From assembly GCA_949373145.1 (NCBI GenBank), contig CASICI010000010.1:23490-87489 (forward strand): 64,000 bases of DNA, written 5' to 3'. The notes below the pieces were generated by a model. That model was not told the origin of the DNA, ran no database searches, and saw only the letters and a list, made by a program, of their open reading frames with translations. The translations under genes were made by a program, and so were the position numbers. Source of the DNA: an uncultured Phycisphaerales bacterium (GTDB lineage: Bacteria > Planctomycetota > Phycisphaerae > Phycisphaerales > SM1A02). Shown piece by piece: positions 1 to 8,595 of this stretch (its first letter is position 1; each line of letters starts with the position of its first letter).

Positions 1-151
1 TCATTGATGACTCCCTGGTGTCGCTCGATTGGAACAATCGATGACAACTGGTTCATCGGTCCTCATTCAGCGCGTGATGAGTCCGGGGTCGAAGCTTGTG
101 TATGAGGGGTTGGTCTGTTCCGTTGAACCCGATAACAGGATCACTTCGGAG
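1..151 (-). other. gap before the next pilin-cluster gene; its start codon only
   Basis: No gene of useful length fits in this stretch. Read on the minus strand, a GGGAG Shine-Dalgarno-like sequence stands six bases before an ATG at positions 4-2, so the next gene of the pilin cluster probably begins there and runs out of the window. A 21-codon minus-strand ORF just upstream has no recognisable content and I do not annotate it. Confidence 0.4.
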
Positions 152-751
152 TCAGGGGGTCGAAAGGACTTCGACGGTGGTCTTCGCGGTGAACGCCGAA
201 ACGGTCACTCGATATCGACTTCCTTCGCTGACCAGATCGATGGTGCCACCGATTCCGGGAATGCCTCCACTGGAGGACACCGAACCACCGTATTCATCGA
301 AGGTCGTGTAATCGAGACCGGCGTCAAGATCGACGGATTCGATCAGGACACCATCAAAGCGGTCATCCGCGGAAAAATCGACGATGTACCGGCCATCGTT
401 GCCGGTGCTTCCGAGTGGATCGGAGACGTAATCGGCGGAACCCGGATCGTACGGATAGGAGAATGATTCGGGTGAGACTCTCAGCACGCAGTAGCCGACG
501 TATCCATCCTGCCCCTCGGGCGTTTCAATGAACTGAAAGCGTCGATATTCCTGGTTGGCCAGCGCATCGGATTGCGCGAACACGATGTCGGACACGATCG
601 CTCGTGCCGCAGCCTGGATCGCGAAGGTACCGCGGTCCACGAGGTTTGGCAGCAGGAGCATGCCGGCGATGCTGAGAATACCGATCCCCACCAGCATCTC
701 GACCAGTGTGTATCCACGGCGCAGGTGATGTCGAGGCGGGCGTAGAGTCAT
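152..751 (-). CDS. prepilin-type N-terminal methylation domain protein (GspH/FimT-like pseudopilin)
   Basis: Likely minor pseudopilin of a type II secretion or type IV pilus-like system, processed by prepilin peptidase at the inner membrane. After a basic leader of about 13 residues comes RRGYTLVEMLVGIGILSIAG, the class III prepilin signature: cleavage after Gly, a Glu five residues later and a hydrophobic helix. The rest (about 165 residues) is a polar globular domain rich in Gly, Ser and Asp, as in GspH-type proteins. It overlaps the stop of the upstream gene as ATGA, so the two are probably translationally coupled. The family is clear from the N-terminus; the exact subunit class is inferred from size and position in the cluster. 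Confidence 0.8.
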   Translation of the reverse strand: MTLRPPRHHLRRGYTLVEMLVGIGILSIAGMLLLPNLVDRGTFAIQAAARAIVSDIVFAQSDALANQEYRRFQFIETPEGQDGYVGYCVLRVSPESFSYPYDPGSADYVSDPLGSTGNDGRYIVDFSADDRFDGVLIESVDLDAGLDYTTFDEYGGSVSSSGGIPGIGGTIDLVSEGSRYRVTVSAFTAKTTVEVLSTP

Positions 752-1239
752 TGAGCGTCGTTCACCTGATCGGAGCCGGCAGTGCTGATGCGTCTGATCG
801 AACCACTTCCTGAACCCTTCGAAGTCGGCTGATCGACCACGTCGTTGGCACCGTTCTGCGGCGAGGGGCTCGAGGCTCCACCCTGGTTCGACTGGACATT
901 CTGAAGCAGAGAGGCCATGCGGTCGTAATCGAGTTCGATCGATTCCACACGCACACGTGCGTTGCCGTTGGCGAGCAGTTGACGCGTGGCGCGAAGTTCC
1001 GCGAGGATCTGTTCGAGAATTCTGGTCTGGGCCGCTCGTTGCTCGTTGGCGCTTCGATTGAACAGAGGTCCTTTCGATGGCTGACCGAGACCGGGCAGGT
1101 CATCCGCTGATTGCTCGTAGGGGGGGCCTGCATCGGCCGTCGATGAAACGACGTTGGCGCGCATGGCACCGAAGGCCATGACCGAGCCGAGAAGCAGAAA
1201 GGAAGGACCTGCGATTTTCACGATACGCTTTCGATACAT
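748..1239 (-). CDS. hypothetical pilin-cluster protein with N-terminal membrane anchor
   Basis: I do not recognise the family. A short basic start (MYRKRIVK) leads into one hydrophobic segment (about residues 9-27), followed by a polar region with a predicted helical, possibly coiled stretch around QTRILEQILAELRATRQLL and a Ser/Gly/Asn-rich, low-complexity C-terminus. This suggests a bitopic inner-membrane protein with its bulk in the periplasm. I chose the ATG at 1239 because AGGAG stands eight bases before it; a TTG 36 bases upstream would also be open. Its stop overlaps the pseudopilin start downstream, which suggests a role in assembling the same fibre or secretion apparatus. Confidence 0.6.
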   Translation of the reverse strand: MYRKRIVKIAGPSFLLLGSVMAFGAMRANVVSSTADAGPPYEQSADDLPGLGQPSKGPLFNRSANEQRAAQTRILEQILAELRATRQLLANGNARVRVESIELDYDRMASLLQNVQSNQGGASSPSPQNGANDVVDQPTSKGSGSGSIRRISTAGSDQVNDAQ

Positions 1240-1271
1240 GGTGCCTGCTCCTGAAGTATGGCGTCTACCGC

Positions 1272-1841
1272 TCAATCGGTCTGAGAAGGACCCGACGTGA
1301 GCAAAATATCCGGTTGTTCCAGTTCTCGGACGCGTTCTGCCAGAATCATTCGAACCACCCGGATCGCATCACGAGGGGAAGGGGTCTGAAACGCGTGGAT
1401 CCGGTAGTCAAGGTCCCCTCTCAATCGATGAACGAACGCCGAATCGCCGACGTCGAGGAGCTCGAGAGACTCCAAAGGGGACGCTTCATCGATCCTGTGA
1501 GAAACCGTCAATGCCTCGGCCCCGGAGACCGATTCGAAGACGATGATCGACGTCGGGACGACCTGAGAACCAAGGGATCGGTCGCAGGTGGCGACCACCG
1601 ACCATTCACCACGGTTGGGATGCTCTCGTCGGGCCAGGACGGTCCAGCCGTCGTTCGATTCGATCGTCTTTTGAACACCCTGCAGAAGCGCGCATCGATT
1701 CGAGAGAAGGTGGGTACGGTCCGCGTATCCCCGGGCAAGCATCAGCATGTCCGGAAGAATCGCAAGACAGAGCAACAGCAGGCCCGCACTGAGAAGTGCC
1801 GGCCCCGAAGTCATGTGGGATTTCGCTGATGAAAATTTCAT
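1272..1841 (-). CDS. hypothetical pilin-cluster membrane protein
   Basis: Unrecognised 189-residue protein. It has a basic N-terminus, a hydrophobic segment at about residues 12-34 (ALLSAGLLLLCLAILPDMLM) and a mixed alpha/beta-looking remainder without Cys-rich or nucleotide-binding motifs. It lacks the GFTLIE-type prepilin cleavage motif, so it is probably not itself processed by prepilin peptidase in the classical way. It lies between two pseudopilin-like genes, six bases after the upstream pilin stop, in the same direction, so a structural or assembly role in the pilus/secretion system is a reasonable inference and nothing more. Confidence 0.55.
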   Translation of the reverse strand: MKFSSAKSHMTSGPALLSAGLLLLCLAILPDMLMLARGYADRTHLLSNRCALLQGVQKTIESNDGWTVLARREHPNRGEWSVVATCDRSLGSQVVPTSIIVFESVSGAEALTVSHRIDEASPLESLELLDVGDSAFVHRLRGDLDYRIHAFQTPSPRDAIRVVRMILAERVRELEQPDILLTSGPSQTD

Positions 1842-1847
1842 GAGCCA

Positions 1848-2246
1848 TCACCAATCGCAGGGGAAACCGTCGGAATCGAAGACGCGAACCACACCGATGC
1901 TTTCATCCCAGGTCAGCGTGTGATCGCCGCTGATCTGAAATCCCGAGACCTCCGGATTCGTATCGACGATCGAAGAGCAGAGGAGGCCGTAGGATTCAAG
2001 GGACTCGATGACGCCGGAGATGTCCTCACCAAGAGATGTATCCGGGCCCTCATAGACCCAGTACAAGGCCATCTGACCTCGGAGGACGTTGAGCTGCGAA
2101 TGCGCCGCAGCATCCTCCGCCTGGCTCGTGGCATTCGAGAACTGCGGCACGGTGAGTGCCGCAAGTATGCCCAGAACGACCACGACGATCAGGATTTCAA
2201 TCAGGGTGAAGCCACTTGATCGGGAACGGAACGAGAGACCATTCAT
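1848..2246 (-). CDS. type IV/type II major-pilin-like prepilin
   Basis: Small (132 residues) prepilin. The sequence SGFTLIEILIVVVVLGILAA directly shows the prepilin peptidase cleavage site (after Gly), the conserved Glu at mature position 5 and the long hydrophobic alpha-1 helix. The ATSQAEDAAAHSQLNVLRGQ stretch that follows resembles the extended alpha-1-C region of GspG/PilA-type subunits. The ATG at 2246 is chosen because AAGGAG precedes it by six bases; an upstream in-frame extension has no pilin features. It is close in sequence to the neighbouring pilin-like gene at 2504-2908, suggesting duplication. It is separated from that gene by a strong terminator. Confidence 0.85.
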   Translation of the reverse strand: MNGLSFRSRSSGFTLIEILIVVVVLGILAALTVPQFSNATSQAEDAAAHSQLNVLRGQMALYWVYEGPDTSLGEDISGVIESLESYGLLCSSIVDTNPEVSGFQISGDHTLTWDESIGVVRVFDSDGFPCDW

Positions 2247-2441
2247 GAGAAACTCCTTGTGCCAGGGACGACGCAGCTCACATGCCGTGCCGTGTTCGAA
2301 TTGACCCCAGAAGATCCGGTGCGAAAGCACCCCTTACATGATTGATTTCAAATTGACGGTTCCAAACGCACGAGGCGAAAATGTGATCCGTGAGTCCGGT
2401 TGTACGGACGATTCCGATACGACGACATTTTCTGAAAACCC

Positions 2442-2473
2442 ATGAAAAAACCGCGGCACGAGTGCCGCGGTTT
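2442..2473 (-). terminator. Rho-independent terminator of the upstream pilin gene
   Basis: A perfect 12-bp stem (AAACCGCGGCAC pairing with GTGCCGCGGTTT, two-base centre) is followed on the minus strand by a run of six T. It lies about 30 bases after the stop of the pilin gene at 2504-2908 and before the next pilin gene. It should separate the first pilin transcript from the rest of the cluster, allowing different expression levels. Confidence 0.85.
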
Positions 2474-2503
2474 CGTTGTCTTGTCGGTGTTTCCGGGAGG
2501 TGT

Positions 2504-2908
2504 TCACCAACCGGAGGTGTCGACGTCTTCGTCCGTGGTCGTGATGATGAGACGGGTTCCGGGATTTGTATCCGCGTTTAATTCCCATTTGAACTTGTCC
2601 CCAATGACGGGCGATTGAGGGATGTAACCTTCCTCAACGAGTTCATCGAAACAAAGCTCGGCAGTATCCATCTTGCCGTCACCCTCTTTTCCGCCGACGT
2701 CACCTGGAAGGTAGCTTTTCTGTGCCCGGAACAGCTGACACTGACTTCGCATCGACTGAAGCTGGGTTCGTGCCTGACTGACGGCCGCCTGGTCCGATGC
2801 ATTGGTGAACTGGGGAATCACGATCGAGGCGAGAATGCCCAGGATCACGACGACGATGAGAATTTCGATCAGGGTGAAACCGTGCCTGGCTGTACGAATG
2901 TTGCGCAT
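2504..2908 (-). CDS. type IV/type II major-pilin-like prepilin
   Basis: A 134-residue prepilin with the leader MRNIRTARH followed by GFTLIEILIVVVILGILAS, the canonical processing site and hydrophobic helix. The next residues (TNASDQAAVSQARTQLQSMR) continue the alpha-1 helix. The C-terminal domain contains a Gly/Asp-rich acidic patch and ends in DEDVDTSGW. The ATG at 2908 is preceded by GAAGGGA at a good distance; a TTG 18 bases upstream is also open but less likely. Monocistronic because a strong terminator follows, so this may be the abundant subunit. It is either the major pilin or a GspG-like pseudopilin; length alone does not separate the two. Confidence 0.87.
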   Translation of the reverse strand: MRNIRTARHGFTLIEILIVVVILGILASIVIPQFTNASDQAAVSQARTQLQSMRSQCQLFRAQKSYLPGDVGGKEGDGKMDTAELCFDELVEEGYIPQSPVIGDKFKWELNADTNPGTRLIITTTDEDVDTSGW

Positions 2909-3232
2909 GGGGATGCGTCCCTTCAAAAAGTTCGGCGACGATGCGCCCGGTGTTCAAATGGTCCTTCTGAGTCGAAGGACCGGGTACGTATTCGGAAATC
3001 CTCATGATTTCCATGCTTTCGAAAACGAATTCGAAACCTGAATCGTCGAAGCATCCTGTCGGAAACGACGACGAGAAAAAGTATGGATGTCCCGTGCCCC
3101 CCTCCGCTCGGCACGAGACTCCGTCATGACTTCAATCGGTAGCGTGCGATTCGGACTGAAGCGGTCATCTCGGAATCAACTCGCTTCTCGCGGGATGATT
3201 CGTACAGACGCCCCAGACCGCAGAACCCGCAG
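2909..3232. other. intergenic region upstream of the first pilin gene
   Basis: About 320 bases without a convincing ORF. It must hold the promoter for the minus-strand pilin gene, but I find no good -35/-10 pair, no clear hairpin terminator and no repeat. Short ORFs here have no recognisable content and conflict with each other. Confidence 0.4.
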
Positions 3233-3628
3233 TCACGCGGCCAGCTTCGAGTCCAGTTCGACCGTGACCCGCCAGCCGGAAGTCGCACGAATGGAGAATG
3301 CCACCACGCCTCGGCATGCGGTACGGGTGGAATCCTGCCATCCAAGGGTGACGATCGAACCCATGGGAACGGACTCACGACTGACTCCGTGGAGCCGGCC
3401 ATCGTGAACCCTCAATTCGTCCAGTTCATGGATGCGACCGAATTCCTCGCCTGCGAGCATCATCAGACTGACCGTGCCGGTGACGGAGTCCCCTTTCGGC
3501 GCCCGGGCGGGTGCCGCAGGACGATCGATGATGGTGATGCAAGCTGAAGACTCGGGTCGAATTTCAGCGGGACGCTCCTCGGTGAGGATCTGAGGACTGG
3601 TGACTTCGGCGACGGATGCGTTGGACAT
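3233..3628 (-). CDS. hypothetical protein, possibly PilZ-like
   Basis: A 131-residue soluble protein with a Pro/Glu-rich N-terminal third and a C-terminal beta-rich part. The region with SRESVPMGSIVTLGWQ followed by ACRGVVAFSIRATSGWRVTV has the rhythm of a PilZ/beta-barrel domain (a strand, 'G..V.L', then a loop and 'G.V'), but the diagnostic RxxxR and D/NxSxxG c-di-GMP motifs are not clearly present. If PilZ-like, proximity to the pilin cluster would fit. I treat this as an unrecognised protein with only a weak fold suggestion. Confidence 0.45.
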   Translation of the reverse strand: MSNASVAEVTSPQILTEERPAEIRPESSACITIIDRPAAPARAPKGDSVTGTVSLMMLAGEEFGRIHELDELRVHDGRLHGVSRESVPMGSIVTLGWQDSTRTACRGVVAFSIRATSGWRVTVELDSKLAA

Positions 3629-3872
3629 GGCCTGGAAACCCTTTTCGGTGGTTGAACACGGAAATTACCGGTCATTGAGAAATGAAACGGCAATGCGTTC
3701 GACAAGCACGAACGCGAGGAATTCTTTTCGGACCATCTGAATCTTCAGTTCAGAAGAATCCGGAATCCACACACAAATCCAATCCACTGCGGGCGGCTTG
3801 AGAAGCGGATGGGAGGTACCATGGGGGAATGTTCGAACTCGGCGTTCGCCCCCCTTTGTGAGAAACTCAACA

Positions 3873-5108
3873 ATGATCAAGATCCACCCGTTCGAGGCCG
3901 AGAGACCCCCTGCCGCCCTCTGTGCCTCCGTCGCTTCGGTTCCCTACGACGTCATCTCAACGGATGAGGCCCGAGCACTGGCTGCAGGGAATGATCACTC
4001 GTTCCTCCATGTCGTCAGACCTGAAATCGACCTTCCGGTCGACACCGGCGCCTATTCGGACGCCGTCTATGACATGGCGAGAACGAACCTCGATCGTTTC
4101 CGGGACTCGGGAGTGATCGTCAAGGATCTGGAACCGGGAATCTACCTCTACCGGCTGACCTGGCAGGGACGTTCGCAGACCGGGATCGTCTGCTGTTGTG
4201 ATGCCCAGCAGTACCGAGAGGGACTCGTGAAGAAGCATGAATTCACCAGACCCGACAAGGAAGACGATCGGACACGCCATCTTCAGGTGACCGAAGCCCA
4301 CGCCGAACCGGTCTTTCTCGCGTTCCATGACGATGAAACCATCGCCGCCCTGGTCCGGGCCGACCTCGGTTCAGAACCGTATTGCAGCTTCGAAGCCGAT
4401 GATGGCGTCACTCATGAGTGCTGGAAGGTGAATGATCCTCAGGCCTATGCGAAAGCCTTTGCCGGGCTCGACGCACTTTATATTGCCGATGGGCACCACC
4501 GTTCGGCAGCCGCGGAACGGACGGCGACCACACTGATGAACGGAAACCCCGGACATACCGGAGATGAAGCCTACAACCACCTCCTCGCCGTCTGTTTTCC
4601 CTCCAGTGAGCTCCGAATCCTGCCGTACAACAGAGTCGTCTCGGATCTTGCCGGCCTGACCACCTCCGATTTCGCCGAACGCCTCACCTCAGTCGGGACG
4701 CTCGCGCCGACCGACGATCCCACCCCATCGGGCCGAGGTGTCGTGTGCGTGCATCTCGACGGTGCCTGGCACGAGCTTCGGTTCGACCCGGCGAAGATCG
4801 ACGATTCGAACCCGGTGGAGTCGCTCGACTGCGCCTTGCTGCAGTCCTTGGTGCTCGAGCCGATGCTTGGAATCGACGACCCGCGCACGAACAGCAGAAT
4901 CCAGTTCGTCGGAGGCATCAGAGGCCTTGATGAACTCGCGGAGAAGGCCGGCGCTTCAGGTGTCGCCTTTTCAATGCATCCGACATCGATGGAGGAACTT
5001 CTCTCCGTCGCCGACAGTGGCATGACCATGCCGCCGAAATCCACCTGGTTCGAACCAAAATTGAGAAGTGGACTCTTCGTCCATGATTTCTCCGGGAGCT
5101 CATCATGA
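3873..5108 (+). CDS. DUF1015 family protein
   Basis: A 411-residue member of the DUF1015 family (function unproven), commonly found beside serine-biosynthesis genes. Recognised from the N-terminal 'PYDVIS..EAR.LA' segment, the block YRLTWQGRSQTGIVCCCDAQ followed by VKKHEFTRPDKEDDRTRHL, and the signature ADGHHRSAAA that matches the family's conserved ADGHHR motif. The ATG at 3873 is chosen because it begins MIKIHPFEA, the usual family start; upstream codons in frame look non-coding. It overlaps serA as ATGA, so DUF1015-serA-serC form one operon, and a role linked to serine or phosphoserine metabolism is inferred from that conserved neighbourhood. Confidence 0.85.
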   Translation: MIKIHPFEAERPPAALCASVASVPYDVISTDEARALAAGNDHSFLHVVRPEIDLPVDTGAYSDAVYDMARTNLDRFRDSGVIVKDLEPGIYLYRLTWQGRSQTGIVCCCDAQQYREGLVKKHEFTRPDKEDDRTRHLQVTEAHAEPVFLAFHDDETIAALVRADLGSEPYCSFEADDGVTHECWKVNDPQAYAKAFAGLDALYIADGHHRSAAAERTATTLMNGNPGHTGDEAYNHLLAVCFPSSELRILPYNRVVSDLAGLTTSDFAERLTSVGTLAPTDDPTPSGRGVVCVHLDGAWHELRFDPAKIDDSNPVESLDCALLQSLVLEPMLGIDDPRTNSRIQFVGGIRGLDELAEKAGASGVAFSMHPTSMEELLSVADSGMTMPPKSTWFEPKLRSGLFVHDFSGSSS

Positions 5109-6319
5109 AGATTCTCATCGCTGACAGTTTCGATAACAGTGGAGTCGAAACACTTCGCTCGGAAAATTTCGAGATCACCCATCGACCGGGACTCACCGCG
5201 GATGATCTTCCTGACGCGATGACGGAAATCGATCCGGACATCGTGGTGGTTCGTTCGACCAAGGTGACCGCAAAGGCCATCGAATGCGGCTTGAATCTCT
5301 CGCTGATCATCAGAGCTGGTGCGGGATACGACACCATCGATCTCGACCGGGCGAGCGCCAAAGGAGTGTTCGTGGCGAACTGCCCAGGAAAGAACGCGTT
5401 GGCGGTCGCTGAACTGGCATGGGGACTGATCCTGGCCTGTGACCGACGAATTCCCGACCAGACCGCCGACCTCCGCGATGGCAGTTGGAAGAAGAAGGAA
5501 TACGGAAAGTCCTCGGGACTGGCCGGACGCACGATCGGCGTGATCGGAGCCGGCCGGATCGGCCGCGCCGTGATTGAACGAGCACGAGCGTTCGAAATGA
5601 AGGTCGCGACCTGGGACCGCTCCCTGACGGAGGACGAGGCAAGAAGCCTCGAGATCACCCACTGCGAGAGTCTGGTGAACCTCGCCAAGATGAGTGACGT
5701 GGTCACGGTCCACCTGCCCTCGGTTCCCGAAACGAAGCATCTCATCAATGACAAGTTCATTGATTCGATGCGGCCGGGTGCGATTCTCATCAACACGAGT
5801 CGAGGCGCACTCGTCGACGAAAAGGCGCTTCGCAGAGGGATCGTCGAGAAAGGCCTGCGGGCAGGCCTCGACGTGTACGAAGACGAACCATCATCCGGCA
5901 CCGCCGAATTCACCAACGACCTCGTCTCCCAGCCCGGAGTCTATGGAACGCACCATGTCGGAGCCTCCACGGATCAGGCCCAGGAGTCGATCGCCATGGA
6001 AGTGGTTCGGATCGTTCTGTCCTACAGAAACTCGGGCGAAGTGCCCAATTGCGTGAACCGCGCGAGCGCTGGTCGAAGTGCCGCACTCCTGACCGTGCGC
6101 CATATGAACAAGCCCGGTGTGCTTGCCAAGGTGTTCGACATCCTCGGGCAGGCGGCGCTCAACGTCGAAGAGATGGAAAATCTCATCTACGAAGGAGGCG
6201 AGTCGGCGTGCGCGAGAATCCAGCTGGGCAAGGCGCCCTCGATAGGTGAAGTGAAGGCGATCGAAGAAGAAGCGACCGTGCTCGGCGTGTCCGTCGCGAG
6301 CATCGAAAACAAGGATTAA
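5105..6319 (+). CDS. serA: D-3-phosphoglycerate dehydrogenase with ACT domain
   Basis: Catalyses NAD-dependent oxidation of 3-phosphoglycerate to 3-phosphohydroxypyruvate, the first step of serine synthesis, in the cytoplasm. At 404 residues it is the short form: catalytic/NAD domain (about 1-310) plus one C-terminal ACT domain (about 325-404, beginning LLTVRHMNKPGVLAKVFDIL), without the extra ASB domain of longer enzymes. Visible motifs are the Rossmann loop GVIGAGRIGRAV, the catalytic Arg in INTSRGALVDE, the acidic DVYEDEP, and the catalytic His in THHVGAST. The ACT domain suggests feedback control by serine. Its start overlaps the DUF1015 stop and serC follows six bases later. Confidence 0.95.
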   Translation: MKILIADSFDNSGVETLRSENFEITHRPGLTADDLPDAMTEIDPDIVVVRSTKVTAKAIECGLNLSLIIRAGAGYDTIDLDRASAKGVFVANCPGKNALAVAELAWGLILACDRRIPDQTADLRDGSWKKKEYGKSSGLAGRTIGVIGAGRIGRAVIERARAFEMKVATWDRSLTEDEARSLEITHCESLVNLAKMSDVVTVHLPSVPETKHLINDKFIDSMRPGAILINTSRGALVDEKALRRGIVEKGLRAGLDVYEDEPSSGTAEFTNDLVSQPGVYGTHHVGASTDQAQESIAMEVVRIVLSYRNSGEVPNCVNRASAGRSAALLTVRHMNKPGVLAKVFDILGQAALNVEEMENLIYEGGESACARIQLGKAPSIGEVKAIEEEATVLGVSVASIENKD

Positions 6320-6325
6320 GAGATC

Positions 6326-7440
6326 ATGACCATGATGAACACACAGAACTCGACCGACCGGATCTACAACTTCTCGGCTGGCCCCTCCACCCTTCCCGAG
6401 TCGGTCCTTGAACAGGCCAGGGAAGACATTCTCAACATCCAGGGAACGGGAATCGGTGTTCTCGAGCACAGCCATCGCGGCGCCGCCATCACCGAAGTCT
6501 TCACGGAGACGCTCGATCTCTGCCGCGAACTGTCGGGCGTCGGAGATGATCATGAGATCCTCTTTCTTTCCGGTGGCGGAAGCCACCATGCGGCGATGCT
6601 CGCCATGAACTTCCTTCCCGAAGGCCGGACCGGAGACTATCTCCTCACCGGAAACTGGGCGCGGGTGGCGAAGGAGTACGCGGACTCGTACGGCAGCACG
6701 CATGTCGCATTCGATGGCAAGGACACCGTGTACAACCGGATTCCCGGCGACGAGGACGTCCAGTTGTCGGAGAACCCTGCCTACGTCCACTACTGCTCGA
6801 ACAACACGATCTACGGCACGAGCTTCGCGGCTCCACCCAGGACCGACGCGCCACTGTTCGTCGACATGAGTTCCGAGATGTTCTCGCGGACCTGGGATTA
6901 CTCCGGACATGCGGTCAGTTACGCCTGTGCCCAGAAGAATCTCGGTCCAGCGGCCGGTTCCTGTGTGATCGTCAGAAAGGATCTTCTCGAACGAACCAAC
7001 CACGGGCTCCCGAAGATCTTCTCCTATGCCGCGAATGCCGAGAAGGAATCACGCCTGAACACGCCACCGGTCTTCACCATCTACATGATGGGCCTGGTCT
7101 TCAGATGGATCAAGGAGCAAGGCGGCGTGTCGCGGAGCTTGAAAGTTCGCAACCGCGAGAAGGCTGGAATCATCTACGACGCGATCGATGGATCAGGACG
7201 GATTCTGGATGGCCCACGCCGACCATGACTCGAGGTCGATGATGAACATCCCGTTCCGGACCAATGACCCCGAGATGGACAAGAGATTCCTCGCCGAAGC
7301 TCAGGAAAACGGCATGAGCACGCTCAAGGGCCACCGTTCGGTCGGGGGCAATGCGCGCTTCGATCTACAACGCATTCCCCCGCTCGGGATGCGACGCGCT
7401 TGCGGGGCTCATGAAGGAGTTCGCAGCCCGAAACGGCTGA
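6326..7440 (+). CDS. serC: phosphoserine aminotransferase, with two apparent +1 frameshifts
   Basis: PLP-dependent conversion of phosphohydroxypyruvate to phosphoserine, second step of serine synthesis. The start INYNFSAGPSTLP-like region, the substrate loop SGGGSHHAAM, and the PLP lysine in AQKNLGPAAG identify SerC. The frame breaks twice: near 7199 an extra C shifts reading before GFWMAHADHDSRSMMNIPF, and near 7350 an extra A shifts before MRASIYNAFP, after which the protein ends normally in EFAARNG. Removing both bases gives a 370-residue protein of normal family length, with the family-conserved LKGHRSVGG and MRASIYN blocks intact. I read these as sequence errors; a true pseudogene would leave serine synthesis without this step unless another copy exists. 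Its stop abuts the convergent DUF1579 gene. Confidence 0.85.
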
Positions 7441-8550
7441 TCACTCGTCGTCGATGAGATCGGAGGGACGCATCTTGCGGACCTCCTGGACCTGGTCGTA
7501 GACATCTCGGAAGAGAATTCTCAAGCGCTCGCGCTCCTCGGGGGTGAGCTTGGGATCTCTTCGGGCCGTCGCGATCTCCATCAGGGCACGACGGGCCTGC
7601 GCTGGATCGAGGGCCTTCACGTCGGACTCGGAATAGGCGGGTAGACCGGGGGCCGGCGGCTGCAGGCGCATGGCGGAGGTGCGGGTATCGCCGCGACGCA
7701 TGGAACGAAGACGTGATATCGCAGCGTCATACTGTGCATCCAGGCTGGAACGTATCTTCGGTTCGATGTCATTGAGGGTCCTCGCACGCATGATCTGGAG
7801 GATCGATGACTGAAGCGAGGCGCGATCCATCGATTCGATGTCACTCATCGAATGACTTGGAATCGTCATCTTCGACGCACCGTGAGATCGGACCCCGAGA
7901 TCGACGAGGCGCTTGTTTTCAGTTGTTCCGGCCGCAGTCCCGGGATCGTCGGCGGACTCCGACTGACGTTCGTAGACGATCGTCAGCATACGAGCCTCTT
8001 CATCGGTGCCGGGCTTCATGATGAAGACCTCGCAGGTGATGGTGTTCGTGGTGAGAAAACTGTAGACCTGCCTGAACCGTTGCTGGCTGCCGGTGAAGGC
8101 ATCCATCTCCTCGCCGACGAGCTGCAGCGAGGCGGAGTCGGCATCCCAGGTCCCGTGTGGGTCGGTGTAGTACTGTCCGAGAGTGTCGAGGCCCAGAACG
8201 AAGTAGGACTCACGCCCTTTTCGACCGTCGTAGCCGAAGATGTGAAGATTGGAGACGTGCGGTGTTTCGGTCGAGGTCGATTCGAACTGAATGAAACGGC
8301 CGCCCAGCAGCTCGCTGCCTCGTGATGTACCCGTCGCACGCATGGCCGGCATTCCGGGCATCGTCATCAACATGGAATACTGCCAGGAACCGATCAGGGA
8401 ACGAATTCGATCATGCTCGGGAAGCGGTTTCGAATCCTCCATGGCAAGCACCATCATCTCATGGAGAGACGGCGCCTCGGGAGTGGCCTCCTGCCGGGCG
8501 AAAGCCGAAGCGGTCATGAAGAGAGAGCAGGCGAGCACAGTTTGAATCAT
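7441..8550 (-). CDS. secreted DUF1579 domain protein
   Basis: A 369-residue exported protein. The N-terminus MIQTVLACSLFMTASAFA is a Sec signal peptide, probably cut before RQEA. Residues about 45-190 match DUF1579: LIGSWQYSM, then GTSRGSELLGGRFIQFESTS, GYDGRKGRESYFVLGLDTLG and a TWDADSASL segment, a lipocalin-like beta-barrel fold by family inference. The C-terminal ~150 residues are helical and charged (two stretches rich in Arg, Leu and Asp) and are not part of DUF1579. No catalytic role is known for the family. The gene is convergent with serC, the stops being adjacent, and stands alone. Confidence 0.75.
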   Translation of the reverse strand: MIQTVLACSLFMTASAFARQEATPEAPSLHEMMVLAMEDSKPLPEHDRIRSLIGSWQYSMLMTMPGMPAMRATGTSRGSELLGGRFIQFESTSTETPHVSNLHIFGYDGRKGRESYFVLGLDTLGQYYTDPHGTWDADSASLQLVGEEMDAFTGSQQRFRQVYSFLTTNTITCEVFIMKPGTDEEARMLTIVYERQSESADDPGTAAGTTENKRLVDLGVRSHGASKMTIPSHSMSDIESMDRASLQSSILQIMRARTLNDIEPKIRSSLDAQYDAAISRLRSMRRGDTRTSAMRLQPPAPGLPAYSESDVKALDPAQARRALMEIATARRDPKLTPEERERLRILFRDVYDQVQEVRKMRPSDLIDDE

Positions 8551-8595
8551 CGAGGGGCCTCCGTTGTGCGAGGGTTCAGGATACTCGATCGACGA

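Noticed and set aside
4571..5916. Long minus-strand ORFs (389 and 332 codons) opposite DUF1015 and serA
   Set aside because: They are antisense to two clear genes and encode Ser/Arg-rich, unmotivated sequence; typical shadow frames in this base composition.
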